64,000 nt of DNA from Paraclostridium sordellii (GCF_000953675.1 NZ_LN679998.1:2606102-2670101); one strand, 5' to 3'. Shown: positions 18,595-27,590, counted from the stretch's first letter. Numbers and translations: made by a program. The notes: generated by a model not told the origin, from the letters alone.

Positions 18595-19383
18595 CTAATT
18601 AATTTTTTCCTCTCCTTGACCTTGTATTTGTTGATCATTAGAGGCTTCTGGTTTTGATGTATCAGTTTGTTGATTTTCTTCTTTTGTATCTTCAGGCTTC
18701 ATATCTTCTGTTGTTTTTACTATATCTTTTTTGTCATTTTCTAACTTATTGTTGGTATTACTACTACTATTTATATCAGGTTTACTTTGTACCTGTATTT
18801 TTTCAAGATTTGTTTGTCTTGATGGTCGTTGCACTTTTGTCACTGATTTTGACTCAGCTACTTCATTTAATTGTTTTGAATCATCATTTTTTTTATCAAC
18901 ATTTACTACATCTTTTGCTTCATTTTTTTCTTTTTTCTCATTTCTATCTTTTTCTAAATTTTGTTCATTACTTTTCTCTTTATCTAAAACAACTTTTATA
19001 TTGCCCTCTTTTATTGTGTAATTTATTATTTTATAGTTTTTTAAAAAATCTTTTTCTATGTATACTTCATCTTTTTCAAATATCGGATCTGTATCTACTG
19101 GAACTTCAATACCATTAATTTTTTTAGTATTAAGAGGATAGTACTCATCATCAACTTTTGCAAAAGATAAATTTTTATCTATAACAATACTTTTACCATC
19201 AATAATTATTTTTGCATTATTTCCCGATATATCAACTTTTCCACCAAGTTTTTGTATTATATTTTTAACTGGTATATAATCAACTTTATTTTTGCTCAAA
19301 ATTTTAATATCACTTGCAAAAGATATAATACTTGTACAAACTATACCTATTATGGCTAATCCTAAAATCATACTACTTTTCAA
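18595..19383 (-). CDS. Secreted protein with copper-amine-oxidase N-terminal-like (stalk) domain
   Basis: 262 aa. A signal peptide (about residues 1-24, ending SIISFASD) is followed by a domain reading DYIPVKNIIQKLGGKVDI and KIIIDGKSIVIDKN, the pattern of the Cu-amine-oxidase-like domain common in clostridial surface proteins. The last 120 residues are low-complexity Lys/Glu/Asn/Gln-rich, probably an unstructured, wall-interacting tail. No catalytic residues or anchoring motif. It lies between the unknown membrane protein and the first Wzz gene, so a role in polymer attachment or surface display is possible but unproven. Confidence 0.65.
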   Translation of the reverse strand: MKSSMILGLAIIGIVCTSIISFASDIKILSKNKVDYIPVKNIIQKLGGKVDISGNNAKIIIDGKSIVIDKNLSFAKVDDEYYPLNTKKINGIEVPVDTDPIFEKDEVYIEKDFLKNYKIINYTIKEGNIKVVLDKEKSNEQNLEKDRNEKKEKNEAKDVVNVDKKNDDSKQLNEVAESKSVTKVQRPSRQTNLEKIQVQSKPDINSSSNTNNKLENDKKDIVKTTEDMKPEDTKEENQQTDTSKPEASNDQQIQGQGEEKIN

Positions 19384-19415
19384 TGAAATCCCCCCACTCT
19401 TACTTTTTTAATTTC

Positions 19416-20117
19416 TTATGCATCTATAATTTGATTATGTATTATTAGATTTTTATTTTCAGATGTGTAATTCCAACTTAGACTAGCTTTTTCATCAAAA
19501 TAAGCTTTTATATAAAGAGTACCTAAATCCTTATTATGATTTAAACTTCTTATGTTATCTCCTAGAAATTTAATCTGCCCTATTGCTTTTTCTGGATTTG
19601 TAATACTGTTTAAATTAATTTCAATAAACGTATTTCCATCCTTTTCTTTTATATCTTTTATAGTATAGTGTTTAGGTTTATCTTTAACTTCTTTGTCTAC
19701 TTTATAATATTTTCTTATTTCAATTTTGTTAGAATCAATAGGCTTTGCAACAGTTTGAATTTGATCTATTCTATATTCAAAATCATTAGATTTTTCTTTA
19801 TCAGTAAATAAATAAACTTTAAACTTTCCAGATGATTTTTTCCCTAATTCATTTACTAAGTATGCTAATTCTTTAGGAGTTAAGTTTCTTTTTTCTAATA
19901 CAATAAATATATTTTCATTGTCTTTTTCATCTATTCTTATTAATTCATAGTCATCCTTAGTTAGCTCTATATTCTTAATTTCTGACTTTACTTCTACATA
20001 TTCACTTTTTTTAGATTTAATACTACCTTGCATTAATGAAAATCCTAGTACAATAATAACTGTACAAATGCAAGCTATTATTATAACTTTACTTTCTCTT
20101 TTATTTTTAATTTTCAC
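19416..20117 (-). CDS. Membrane-anchored extracytoplasmic protein of unknown function
   Basis: 233 aa, GTG start at 20115-20117 with GGGAGGAG upstream. One N-terminal membrane segment (VIIIACICTVIIVLGFSLM, about residues 11-29) is followed by an extracytoplasmic alpha/beta region with no cysteines. I do not recognise the family. It is the first gene of the polysaccharide operon, behind a promoter region holding a Spo0A-box-like site. Its fixed place before the stalk-domain gene suggests the two work together at the cell surface. Confidence 0.7.
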   Translation of the reverse strand: MKIKNKRESKVIIIACICTVIIVLGFSLMQGSIKSKKSEYVEVKSEIKNIELTKDDYELIRIDEKDNENIFIVLEKRNLTPKELAYLVNELGKKSSGKFKVYLFTDKEKSNDFEYRIDQIQTVAKPIDSNKIEIRKYYKVDKEVKDKPKHYTIKDIKEKDGNTFIEINLNSITNPEKAIGQIKFLGDNIRSLNHNKDLGTLYIKAYFDEKASLSWNYTSENKNLIIHNQIIDA

Positions 20118-20176
20118 CTAAAGCTCCTCCCACATTTTTACTTATTATCTATAATATAACATTTTTTATATAATTT

Positions 20177-20183
20177 TGTCGAA
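20177..20183 (-). promoter_or_regulatory. Spo0A-box-like site upstream of the polysaccharide operon
   Basis: TGTCGAA within TTTTGTCGAAAA on the plus strand lies 60 bases upstream of the GTG at 20117. On the minus strand it falls between TTGATT and TATAAA, a possible -35/-10 pair with a 16-base gap. Binding by Spo0A is inference. Confidence 0.4.
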
Positions 20184-20315
20184 AATAATCAAAAAATACC
20201 GATTATTTTTATTTTTACTTTTGAATCTTAGTTTTTTAATCTCAAACTTTTTATACTTTTGATTATCATTTTATTATACGGATAAAAGTCTTAGATATTT
20301 AGCAAAAAAACAAAA

Positions 20316-20342
20316 AAATGGAATGTTTTTGACATTCCATTT
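20316..20342 (-). terminator. Terminator after the LCP gene
   Basis: An 11-bp stem, AAATGGAATGT/ACATTCCATTT, with a 5-base loop, followed on the minus strand by T runs broken by one G. It lies 12 bases beyond the LCP stop and separates that gene from the polysaccharide operon. Confidence 0.8.
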
Positions 20343-20354
20343 TATACCATCTTA

Positions 20355-21266
20355 TTATTCTTTAAAATTTTTATAATCGTAAATATATTTATGTAATTGT
20401 TTATTGTTATACTCTTTATCCCAAAGAATTACCCAACCTTTTTCTTGATTTAAGATTTTTCCATCTCTATGCCCATCAAGTGGGAATTCAAGTTGTGCAA
20501 AATTACTTGTATGCATTTTTAATACTTTAGTTGCTAAGTTAAATATCTCCATTGGTGGGATATTAGTTTTAGTATATCCAATTATAGTATTTCCTAATTC
20601 TATTAAATCTCCACTAGAAGTATTAGATAATTTATTATAAGCTGCCTGAAGTACAGTTCTTTGTCTATTATCTCTGTGATAAGCATCATCTGCATATCTT
20701 ATTCTACTATAAGCTAGGGCTTCTTTCCCATCTAAATTCTGTTTTCCTGGTCCATCAACTCCAGGTATATGACTTACCTCTTTAGGTAATACATCTATTT
20801 CTACTCCACCTATAGTATCTATTATCTTTTCAAAAGAATCGAAACTAACAGCTGCATATTTGTCAATTTTTATTCCAAAGTTTTTATCTATAGTTTCAAG
20901 TAAAAGCGCAGGCCCTCCATAGGCATATGCATGAGTTAATTTTTGTTCTCCATACCCTGGAATATCTACATATGTATCTCTAGCTAATGATGTTATTCTT
21001 ATATCGTTATTTTTATCATCTATAGTAAGAATCATCATAGAGTCAGATCTATTTCCTTTATCTAAATTATTTCCATCTACTCCTGCTAATAAAATATTAG
21101 TTATTCCGTTTTTATCTTCTACTTTTTGGATTTTTGATTTTATATCTTTAGCAGTATCTTTATCATACATTGAGTTTAGTTTAAAGTAAAAATACCCAAA
21201 AGCTATCATAGGTACTGCTATTACAAAAATAATTAATCCAATAACTATCTTTTTAAATGTACTCAT
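20355..21266 (-). CDS. LytR-CpsA-Psr (LCP) family glycopolymer ligase
   Basis: 303 aa. A short cytoplasmic N-terminus and one membrane helix (IVIGLIIFVIAVPMIAFGYF, about residues 7-26) precede the LCP domain: NILLAGVDGNN, RSDSMMILTID (Arg and Asp ligands of the pyrophosphate), SLARDTYVDI, and YSRIRYADDAYHRDNRQR near residue 190. LCP enzymes move undecaprenyl-linked glycopolymers onto peptidoglycan. Its position directly upstream of the polysaccharide operon suggests it attaches that polymer to the wall. A possible promoter has TATAAT at 21303-21308 (minus strand). Confidence 0.93.
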   Translation of the reverse strand: MSTFKKIVIGLIIFVIAVPMIAFGYFYFKLNSMYDKDTAKDIKSKIQKVEDKNGITNILLAGVDGNNLDKGNRSDSMMILTIDDKNNDIRITSLARDTYVDIPGYGEQKLTHAYAYGGPALLLETIDKNFGIKIDKYAAVSFDSFEKIIDTIGGVEIDVLPKEVSHIPGVDGPGKQNLDGKEALAYSRIRYADDAYHRDNRQRTVLQAAYNKLSNTSSGDLIELGNTIIGYTKTNIPPMEIFNLATKVLKMHTSNFAQLEFPLDGHRDGKILNQEKGWVILWDKEYNNKQLHKYIYDYKNFKE

Positions 21267-21483
21267 AATTCTCCTCCATTATTAATTTTAAATGCCGATT
21301 TAATTATACTACGTTTTTTTAATTTAATATATAAAATTTATTTCATTTTAAAATGTTCTTTATTTTCAGTTTATATTTTTGAGCTTGTAAAATATAATCG
21401 TTTTACTGTATTTCCAATATATGTCATTATATGTATTGAGTATAAAATCTATTCATAATTCCATTTATAGATTTTTTGCATAA

Positions 21484-21518
21484 AAAAACTGAGGAACATT
21501 TAAAGTTCCCCAGTTTTT
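21484..21518 (-). terminator. Terminator after the two-repeat surface protein
   Basis: A 14-bp stem with one mismatch (AAAAACTGAGGAAC/GTTCCCCAGTTTTT) and 7-base loop; on the minus strand it runs into seven T residues. It begins one base past the stop codon of 21520-22515. Confidence 0.8.
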
Positions 21519-21519
21519 A

Positions 21520-22515
21520 TTACATTTCGCTAGCTAATTTATTTGCATATTCATGTAAAAAGTTATTAGCTGCATTTAAACTTGATTTATTTATATCATT
21601 TTTTAATGAAGAGTGTACTATTTCACTTAATGATCCGTTTAAGTACCCAAGTACTGTTTCTTTATGCTCTCTTGATAAATCTTCATCAAAAGCTGATTTT
21701 ATATTATTCATTTCTACATTTAATCTATCTGCTATATCTATAGCTTTACGTAATTGGTTAGCTGTCCCATTTATAAAGTCTACATTTTCTGAACTTTCCA
21801 TTCCTCTTACTCTTTCAACTGCTGCTGATGCAAATGCTAATGCATATTCTCTGTTATCTCTGTTAGTTAAATCTTTATTATCTAAGTAATCTGCAACTAT
21901 TCTTATTTCTTCTATAGCTATTGCTAGTTGCTCATTATTTTCTTTGTTAGTTTCTTCAGATTTAACTGTTTCTCCAGTTAATTTATTTGCATATTCATGT
22001 AAAAAGCTGTTAGCTGCATTTAAGCTTGCTTTATTTATATTATTTTTTAATGAAGAATGTACTATTTCACTTAATGATTCGTTTAAATATCCAAGTACTG
22101 TTTCTTTGTGTTCTCTTGATAAATCTTCATCAAAAGCTGATTTTATATTATTCATTTCTGTATATAATCTATCTGCTATATCTATAGCTTTACGTAATTG
22201 GTTAGCCGTTCCATTTATAAAATCTACATTCTCTGAACTTTCCATTCCTCTTACTCTTTCAACTGCTGCTGATGCAAATGCTAGTGCATATTCTCTGTTA
22301 TCTCTATTAGTTAAGTCCTTATTATCTAAGTAGTCCGCAACTGTTCTTATTTCTTCTATAGCTATTGATAATTGTTCATTGTACTCCTGACTTTGTGTAG
22401 ATTTTGGAGCTTCTTCTTTCTCATTTGCGTTTGCAACAACTGGAGTAGTTACTGATAACATTAGTGTAGCTGCCATTGCTGTTCCAACTAATTTAGCCAT
22501 TTTATTTTTTATCAT
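21520..22515 (-). CDS. Secreted protein with two near-identical helical repeats
   Basis: 331 aa. A signal peptide (KLVGTAMAATLMLSVTTPVVANA, about residues 7-29) is followed by two tandem domains of about 135 residues (about 43-178 and 191-327), each reading IAIEEIR, VADYLDNKDLTNRDNREYAL and AVERVRGMESSENVDFI. The copies are nearly identical in protein and DNA, repeating with a 444-base period. The domains are predicted all-helical with no Cys. No wall anchor is seen. A diverged version occurs twice in the neighbour at 22531-24207, so the two form a family. Function unknown; an adhesin or wall-associated role is possible. Confidence 0.75.
   Translation of the reverse strand: MIKNKMAKLVGTAMAATLMLSVTTPVVANANEKEEAPKSTQSQEYNEQLSIAIEEIRTVADYLDNKDLTNRDNREYALAFASAAVERVRGMESSENVDFINGTANQLRKAIDIADRLYTEMNNIKSAFDEDLSREHKETVLGYLNESLSEIVHSSLKNNINKASLNAANSFLHEYANKLTGETVKSEETNKENNEQLAIAIEEIRIVADYLDNKDLTNRDNREYALAFASAAVERVRGMESSENVDFINGTANQLRKAIDIADRLNVEMNNIKSAFDEDLSREHKETVLGYLNGSLSEIVHSSLKNDINKSSLNAANNFLHEYANKLASEM
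21535..22387. repeat. Two tandem copies, 444-base period, inside a surface protein gene
   Basis: The segment starting at 21535 recurs at 21979 with only scattered substitutions over about 400 bases, for example TAATTTATTTGCATATTCAT in both. The copies encode the two helical domains. The few differences point to a recent or gene-converted duplication. Confidence 0.8.
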
Positions 22516-22530
22516 CCCTGGTTCCCCCTA

Positions 22531-24207
22531 TTATTTTCTTTTTCTATTTATTGTAAGTCCTACTATTGAAGATAATCCAAGCCCTATGTATCCTAACATA
22601 GACATATCTCCCGTTTTAGGATTATTACCATTACTTGATTTATTGTTTGTAGTATTATTTGTCGTTGTATTGTTACTTGGTTTATTAAATCCTGGTTTTG
22701 CTGTATTATTAACATTTGAGTTTCCTGGTGTTGCTGGTTTATTTGGACTTACTGGTACTGGTGGTTTATTTGGGTTTTCCGGATTTTCTGTATTGTTGTC
22801 ATCTGGCTTCCCTGGTAATACTGGCTCATTCGGATTTTCTGGATTTACCGTATCATCATCTGGTAATTCTGGTTCTTCTGTATTGTCATCATCTGGTTCC
22901 CCTGGTAGCGCTGGCTCATTCGGTTCTTCTGGCTCTACTGTATTGTCATCATCTGGCTCTCCTGGTCCCTCTGGTTTATTTGGTTCTTCTGGCTCTACTG
23001 GATCATTTTCTAATAATGCATAATACTTATGATATAATTCCATAGCTGTATATGAAGTCCACGTATTTATCTTGTATTTATTTTCATCTACTAATGTTCC
23101 TAAAGCATCTAAAGCTTCTATCTTTTCATCTCTACTTAAGTTATTATCAAAAGCATTTATAACCTTGTCCATAGCTTCTCTTATTTCTTTAGCTAATTTA
23201 GCTGTTTCTTTAACATTTTCTAAGTTAGCTTTTAAGTTATTCATATGCTCACTGTAGTTTTCTAATCCTTCAAGTACATATAGTCCTTCTAATCTATCTA
23301 GCGCTGCTTGCATAAAAGCAACCATTCTATCGTAGTTTTCTTTTACTGTTAAATCTTTGTTTTCCATTACATTAACAGCTTCTCTTGTTTCTTCTATTGC
23401 ATAATTTAATTGCTCTAGAGCTTTTTCTAGCTCATTATCCCAATTTGCATATAGTTCATGATACATATTCATAGCTTTATTTAAAGTAGTAGAGTTTACA
23501 TAATTTCTTCCAACTTCTACTGAATCACCTAAAGCATCTAATACTATTTGCTTGTTTTTTAAAGTATCTTTCCTAGAAGTTTCAAATACTGTATTAACTC
23601 TATTAACTTCATGTCTAACCCTATTTATGTAATACATTTTGCTTTCTATTTCATTAGCAGCTTCTTTTATCCAATCTATATGAGCTTGCTCATCTTTAGA
23701 TACCTCTATCCCTTGTATTCTTTCAACTGCTGTTTTATAAAATACATTTAATCTTTCATAGTTACTATCGTTAGTAAGATCTGCTGTATCTAATAAATTT
23801 ATAGCTATTCTCATTTCTTCTATAGCATAAGCTAATTGCTCTCTATCTTTTTGTGAAGCTTCTTTTTTATTCTCTTCCTTTTTTTCTTCTTTAGACTCCT
23901 CTTTTACTTCTTCTTTTTCCTCGTTTACAGTAGGAGCTTCTTCTTTTTCAACCTTTTGAGCTTTATCATTTTCTTCTTTCTTATTTTCCTTTTGATCTTC
24001 TTTAACTTCTTCCTTTGTTTCTTCTTGTACTTCCTCTTTAACCTCTTCTTTTGAAGCAGGTTCTTCTATTTTATCTACTACATCATTGTTTAATTCTGTT
24101 TCAACTTCATTTGCATAAACATTTGATCCACTTAATATAATTCCAGTTACTATAGCTGCTGCTGCAACTTTCTTAGTTTGTCTAAATTTCTTAACCGACT
24201 TAGGCAT
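22531..24207 (-). CDS. Cell-wall-anchored surface protein (NPKTG sorting signal)
   Basis: 558 aa. Signal peptide (residues 1 to about 32), then a Lys/Glu-rich, likely coiled-coil region (about 38-125), two diverged copies of the helical domain also found in the neighbour (LAYAIEEMRIAINLL and LNYAIEETREAVNVM), a Pro/Asp/Glu-rich repeat stalk (about 400-510), and a sortase signal: NPKTG, a hydrophobic helix and an RKRK tail. Sortase would link it to the wall through the Thr; no sortase gene is in the window. The stalk likely spans the wall and the helical domains project outwards. Ligand unknown. Confidence 0.85.
   Translation of the reverse strand: MPKSVKKFRQTKKVAAAAIVTGIILSGSNVYANEVETELNNDVVDKIEEPASKEEVKEEVQEETKEEVKEDQKENKKEENDKAQKVEKEEAPTVNEEKEEVKEESKEEKKEENKKEASQKDREQLAYAIEEMRIAINLLDTADLTNDSNYERLNVFYKTAVERIQGIEVSKDEQAHIDWIKEAANEIESKMYYINRVRHEVNRVNTVFETSRKDTLKNKQIVLDALGDSVEVGRNYVNSTTLNKAMNMYHELYANWDNELEKALEQLNYAIEETREAVNVMENKDLTVKENYDRMVAFMQAALDRLEGLYVLEGLENYSEHMNNLKANLENVKETAKLAKEIREAMDKVINAFDNNLSRDEKIEALDALGTLVDENKYKINTWTSYTAMELYHKYYALLENDPVEPEEPNKPEGPGEPDDDNTVEPEEPNEPALPGEPDDDNTEEPELPDDDTVNPENPNEPVLPGKPDDNNTENPENPNKPPVPVSPNKPATPGNSNVNNTAKPGFNKPSNNTTTNNTTNNKSSNGNNPKTGDMSMLGYIGLGLSSIVGLTINRKRK
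22780..23010. repeat. Imperfect tandem repeat encoding a Pro-Glu-Asp stalk
   Basis: The minus-strand protein repeats a motif of the type PEEPNEPxLPGxPDDDNT four or five times. The underlying DNA repeats a GGTTCTTCTGG-like block at similar spacing. Such stalks often vary in copy number between strains. Confidence 0.7.
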
Positions 24208-24365
24208 AATAATATCCCCCTTAAAATACTAAAAATCTATTTTCACATTTAATTTTATATGAATACACAAAAATAAAGTATTCGCCATAAGTCTAGTCTT
24301 TTTGTCATATATTAGTGTAATAAGTCTACTACTTTAGTATTATTTGCTATTTTGTTAACATAAAA

Positions 24366-24412
24366 AAAGACTAAATCAATAAGAGGCAAAACCTCATATC
24401 AATTTAGTCTTT
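24366..24412 (-). terminator. Terminator of the glycine reductase operon
   Basis: A stem of about 20 bp with two G-U pairs and one mismatch (outer arms AAAGACTAAAT/ATTTAGTCTTT, inner GAGG/CCTC) runs into seven T residues on the minus strand. It follows the grdD stop by 36 bases. Confidence 0.85.
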
Positions 24413-24448
24413 ATATCACCATGGCAAGGATTAATTTTTTATTTCAAA

Positions 24449-25597
24449 TTATTTTGCAGTATATCCTGAATCTAAAAGTAACTTAACGCACACTTCACCT
24501 TTACCTTCAGCAACAAGTACTATAGGACCAGTACATCCCATACCGCTTTCTGCATATATACCGTTTTTCCATAAAACTTTAACAGCATCTTCTAAGTCCA
24601 TTATATCTATACCAGATATTTGATGAGTAACTACCTCTTTTTCAGGCATTTTCACTTCTTCCTCATCATCTTTTTTAACTTCTTTTTTAGTTAAAGCAGC
24701 TATTATATCATCATATTTTGCATTTTTAGCTGCTTTAAATTCTTCCTTAGATACTTTAGTAACGTCACCTTTAACAACATCATAAGCATATCTAAGTGCA
24801 TTAGCAACAACTGGAGAACCAGATGCTCTTGATAATATTAATATCTTTCTATCGTAGTCTTCACCTACACCAGGACCATATCCAAATCCATTAGCTTCAT
24901 AATCTCCACCAGTAGTAAATGAAGAGAATACTTTCATAAATATATTTCCGCTTAAAGTATCAGTAACCATTACATCCGGAGCGCCACATAATAAATCGTT
25001 ACCTCTCATTACACAACCACCGTCAGCTCTAACTGATTCAGCAAAACTTATATCATATCCATTAGATTGTAAATCTTTTAGAGCCTTTTCAACTTGTCTA
25101 GCACCGTCAACATTTAATATACCTACAGTAGGATTTTTTATTCCTATAGATTTAGCAGTAGATATTCCATAAACTGCATTTCTAACCATAGCTTCTATTC
25201 TGTGAGTAGCACTAGTACCCGTAGTAGTAGCAAGAATCATTTCCTTACCCCTACCTGGAGTTATAACTCTACCAACAGTTGATACTCCTATTGGGAAGTT
25301 ATAATGCATAGTTACACAAGCATCAATGTAACCTGAGTCTAATAACTCTTCCATTTTAGAATGCATTTCACTTTCATCATTAACTTCAACAACCTCTAAA
25401 TCAGTATCAACCTTAGGCCCTATTAACACTATATCAAATAGGTTTGACTTAGCTAGATGAGCACCTTTTACTAAGTTTTCAGTTCCATGTTCACTACCTA
25501 AAGTAGTCAAACCAACTCTTACTTTTTTACCAAATTCGCCGCTCTCAATAGCATTAGCTATATCAAGAAAAGTATCAGCAATAATCTTCTTAGGCAT
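24449..25597 (-). CDS. grdD: Glycine reductase complex component C, alpha subunit
   Basis: 382 aa. With GrdC it receives the carboxymethyl group from GrdA and releases acetyl phosphate, the ATP-yielding end of glycine reduction. The PlsX-like fold is visible (VRVGLTTLGSEHGTENLV near residue 26, ATTTGTSATHRIEAM, GFGYGPGVGEDYDRKI). The C-terminal Cys-bearing segment SGMGCTGPIVLVAEGKGEV near residue 352 is characteristic of GrdD. It is the last gene of the operon, separated from grdC by 276 bases that hold a structured element, and is followed by a strong terminator. Confidence 0.95.
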   Translation of the reverse strand: MPKKIIADTFLDIANAIESGEFGKKVRVGLTTLGSEHGTENLVKGAHLAKSNLFDIVLIGPKVDTDLEVVEVNDESEMHSKMEELLDSGYIDACVTMHYNFPIGVSTVGRVITPGRGKEMILATTTGTSATHRIEAMVRNAVYGISTAKSIGIKNPTVGILNVDGARQVEKALKDLQSNGYDISFAESVRADGGCVMRGNDLLCGAPDVMVTDTLSGNIFMKVFSSFTTGGDYEANGFGYGPGVGEDYDRKILILSRASGSPVVANALRYAYDVVKGDVTKVSKEEFKAAKNAKYDDIIAALTKKEVKKDDEEEVKMPEKEVVTHQISGIDIMDLEDAVKVLWKNGIYAESGMGCTGPIVLVAEGKGEVCVKLLLDSGYTAK

Positions 25598-25735
25598 AAC
25601 AATTCCCCTCTCAAAGTGAATTTTTTAAAATTATATCCGTCTTATTCTTTTTCTCTACTCTACCAATAAATCTAATTTAATAAAGAAGAAGTATTATTAA
25701 CTGATAGCATAAATAAATTTTTCACCGTAGGGCCT

Positions 25736-25839
25736 TATCGCTTGTAAGGATTAGCTTTAGTCATATTAACTTTATTTTAAAGCCTGCAGTTCTTTAAATT
25801 TTAAGTCTATATTACCAAACCCACACCTTGCAAGCGATA
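25736..25839. repeat. Long-range hairpin in the grdC-grdD gap
   Basis: A 14-bp inverted repeat with one mismatched/wobble position, TATCGCTTGTAAGG (25736-25749) and CCTTGCAAGCGATA (25826-25839), encloses 76 bases that themselves fold (ACTT and TTTAAAG pairing with CTTTAAA and AAGT around the loop CCTGCAGTT). No T-tract follows, so it is not an ordinary terminator. It may be a regulatory RNA structure, a processing site or a small palindromic repeat. Confidence 0.6.
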
Positions 25840-25873
25840 TACTCTACTTTTTATCTATACTCAGTCAAATTTA

Positions 25874-27409
25874 TTATTCTTCTATTAACATATCTTGAGC
25901 TAATTTTCTCATTGATTCTGCTATTATTTTCTTTATTTCTTCCTTAGAAACAGCAGCAGCTTCTTCTTCTACACCTTGATTTCTTTCTACTATGAAAGAA
26001 ACACCATCGAATAAGTTAGTCATTCTACCTAAGAATAAACTTCCTTTACCAACTATCATAGCTCTATTTTTATCACCATTAGTTAAATCATCTATACAGA
26101 ATCCTATATATGGAACTCCTGATGGTATATGTCCTTGAGTTGGAGCCCATCCTGGTATTCCTCTTTCACTTACAAAGTTCTTTAATTCTTTTTTCTCTAA
26201 GTCCCCACGTTTAACAGCAAGAGCACCTATCATTTTGTAGTTAGCTTCTGGAACATCTCCAGCTCCAGCTGGCTTAGTTATATCTGGGTTTTGCATTTCA
26301 ACTGAGTAAACATCAACATCAGTTATTTTTAAGTTAGCTCTATCAAGACCTGTAGTTATTAAAGCAGTCATAACAGCTTGTGGAGAAGATCCTGTTCCAA
26401 CAGTATGTTTTCCTGTTAAGTCAGTTCTTATTATTGGATTTACACCATCATTTTCAGAAACTAGTATAGCGAATCCTCCAACAACATCTTCTAAAACTGG
26501 AAGACCTTTTTTAACATGGTCTTTAGCATTCATTCCAAGCTTAGCACTAGCTCCACCTGCAACTACCATAACATTTTTATAAACTCCTGATTTAACAAGT
26601 GCAGCAGCATTTATTAAAGCATGAGTAGGTCCAGCACAGAATCCTCTTGTATCAGAACCAGAAGCATTTTGAAGTCCAGCCATTTCAGCTATAGACTTAG
26701 CAAAGTTACCTCCACCTCTTTGGTTCATATCTCCACAAGCCTCTTCTGAACACTCTATAACATAATCTATATCTAATGGATTTATATTATTTTTTCTAAT
26801 TAATTGTATAGCTGCAACAACTCCTGAAGCCTTAACAACTAAGTTTTCAAACATTGTATGAGCATTTAAGTTAACATCAACATCATGAGCTCTTTTTACA
26901 TATCCAACTAATTCACCATCATGGTATAATCCTTCAGCATGGTGATCAGCTATTAATTCTTTTGCATCATCTATATTATCTCCCTTAACTTTTCCAAAGA
27001 ATGGAGCTAGTTCTGGGTAATTATTTTCAAAATCAGGTTTTATATTATTTACAAAATCTTCTTTTAACTTAACTAAGTCAAAAGCATCACATATTTGCAT
27101 CATTAATAAGAATTCATCTTGAGGCATTATTTCCCCAAGTTTTCCTTGTCTAGTACCTTCCATTTTATGTTCGCACCAAGGAAGAGCTATCTCTCTTAAT
27201 TCTTCAGGTCTATTGTTTCCTATATAAACTTGGTTTGGTATGTAGTTTACAACTTCTTCATATCCTCTTATATGGTTTTTTACTTCTTTTAAAAATTCTG
27301 AATCTGGATGTGTTTCTCTTTCAACAGCACAAGTAGTACCATTTTGAACTATCATATCTGGTGTGTGAACTAAGATGTAGCTTGCCCCTTTTAAAACTGG
27401 AAATGTCAT
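25874..27409 (-). CDS. grdC: Glycine reductase complex component C, beta subunit
   Basis: 511 aa. A FabH/thiolase-like enzyme that forms the acetyl-thioester intermediate of protein C. Seen: YVKRAHDVDVNLNAHTMFEN, then IDYVIECSEEACGDMNQRGG with Cys residues near 223-228, GSDTRGFCAGPTHALINAAA and TGSSPQAVMTALI. The start is the ATG at 27407-27409 after GGGGGT; the frame is open five codons further to a TTG without its own site. It pairs with GrdD. A 181-base gap with a hairpin separates it from grdB, so grdCD may be expressed at a different level. Confidence 0.95.
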   Translation of the reverse strand: MTFPVLKGASYILVHTPDMIVQNGTTCAVERETHPDSEFLKEVKNHIRGYEEVVNYIPNQVYIGNNRPEELREIALPWCEHKMEGTRQGKLGEIMPQDEFLLMMQICDAFDLVKLKEDFVNNIKPDFENNYPELAPFFGKVKGDNIDDAKELIADHHAEGLYHDGELVGYVKRAHDVDVNLNAHTMFENLVVKASGVVAAIQLIRKNNINPLDIDYVIECSEEACGDMNQRGGGNFAKSIAEMAGLQNASGSDTRGFCAGPTHALINAAALVKSGVYKNVMVVAGGASAKLGMNAKDHVKKGLPVLEDVVGGFAILVSENDGVNPIIRTDLTGKHTVGTGSSPQAVMTALITTGLDRANLKITDVDVYSVEMQNPDITKPAGAGDVPEANYKMIGALAVKRGDLEKKELKNFVSERGIPGWAPTQGHIPSGVPYIGFCIDDLTNGDKNRAMIVGKGSLFLGRMTNLFDGVSFIVERNQGVEEEAAAVSKEEIKKIIAESMRKLAQDMLIEE

Positions 27410-27528
27410 ATTATTTACCCCCAATGTATATATGTATTATTTTTTTCAACGGACCAAATAATAGCCTCGTTGCTAAAACCTACAATATTAGATTCATTTT
27501 ATTATTAATTTTACTTATAATATCTAAA

Positions 27529-27558
27529 AAATAGATGGGTAAAAATACCCATCTATTT
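27529..27558 (-). terminator. Hairpin between grdB and grdC (possible attenuator)
   Basis: A 12-bp perfect stem, AAATAGATGGGT/ACCCATCTATTT, with a 6-base loop; the minus strand continues in T residues (total ATTTTTTAG). It lies 32 bases past the grdB stop. It probably ends part of the transcripts and lowers grdCD relative to grdAB. Confidence 0.55.
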
Positions 27559-27590
27559 AATTTTTTATTTACTTATATACTAAGCTTAAA

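Noticed and set aside
18654-19118. Plus-strand Leu/Tyr-rich frame opposite the stalk-domain gene
   Set aside because: It reflects the Lys/Asn-rich minus-strand tail read backwards; no ribosome-binding site.
21944-22333. Plus-strand frames within the repeat surface proteins and similar long antisense frames
   Set aside because: They mirror low-complexity or repeat-coded minus-strand genes, lack ribosome-binding sites and have no recognisable domain.
21535-22387. CRISPR array or transposon repeats
   Set aside because: The repeat period is 444 bases and lies wholly in a coding frame, with no short repeats, spacers, cas genes or transposase.
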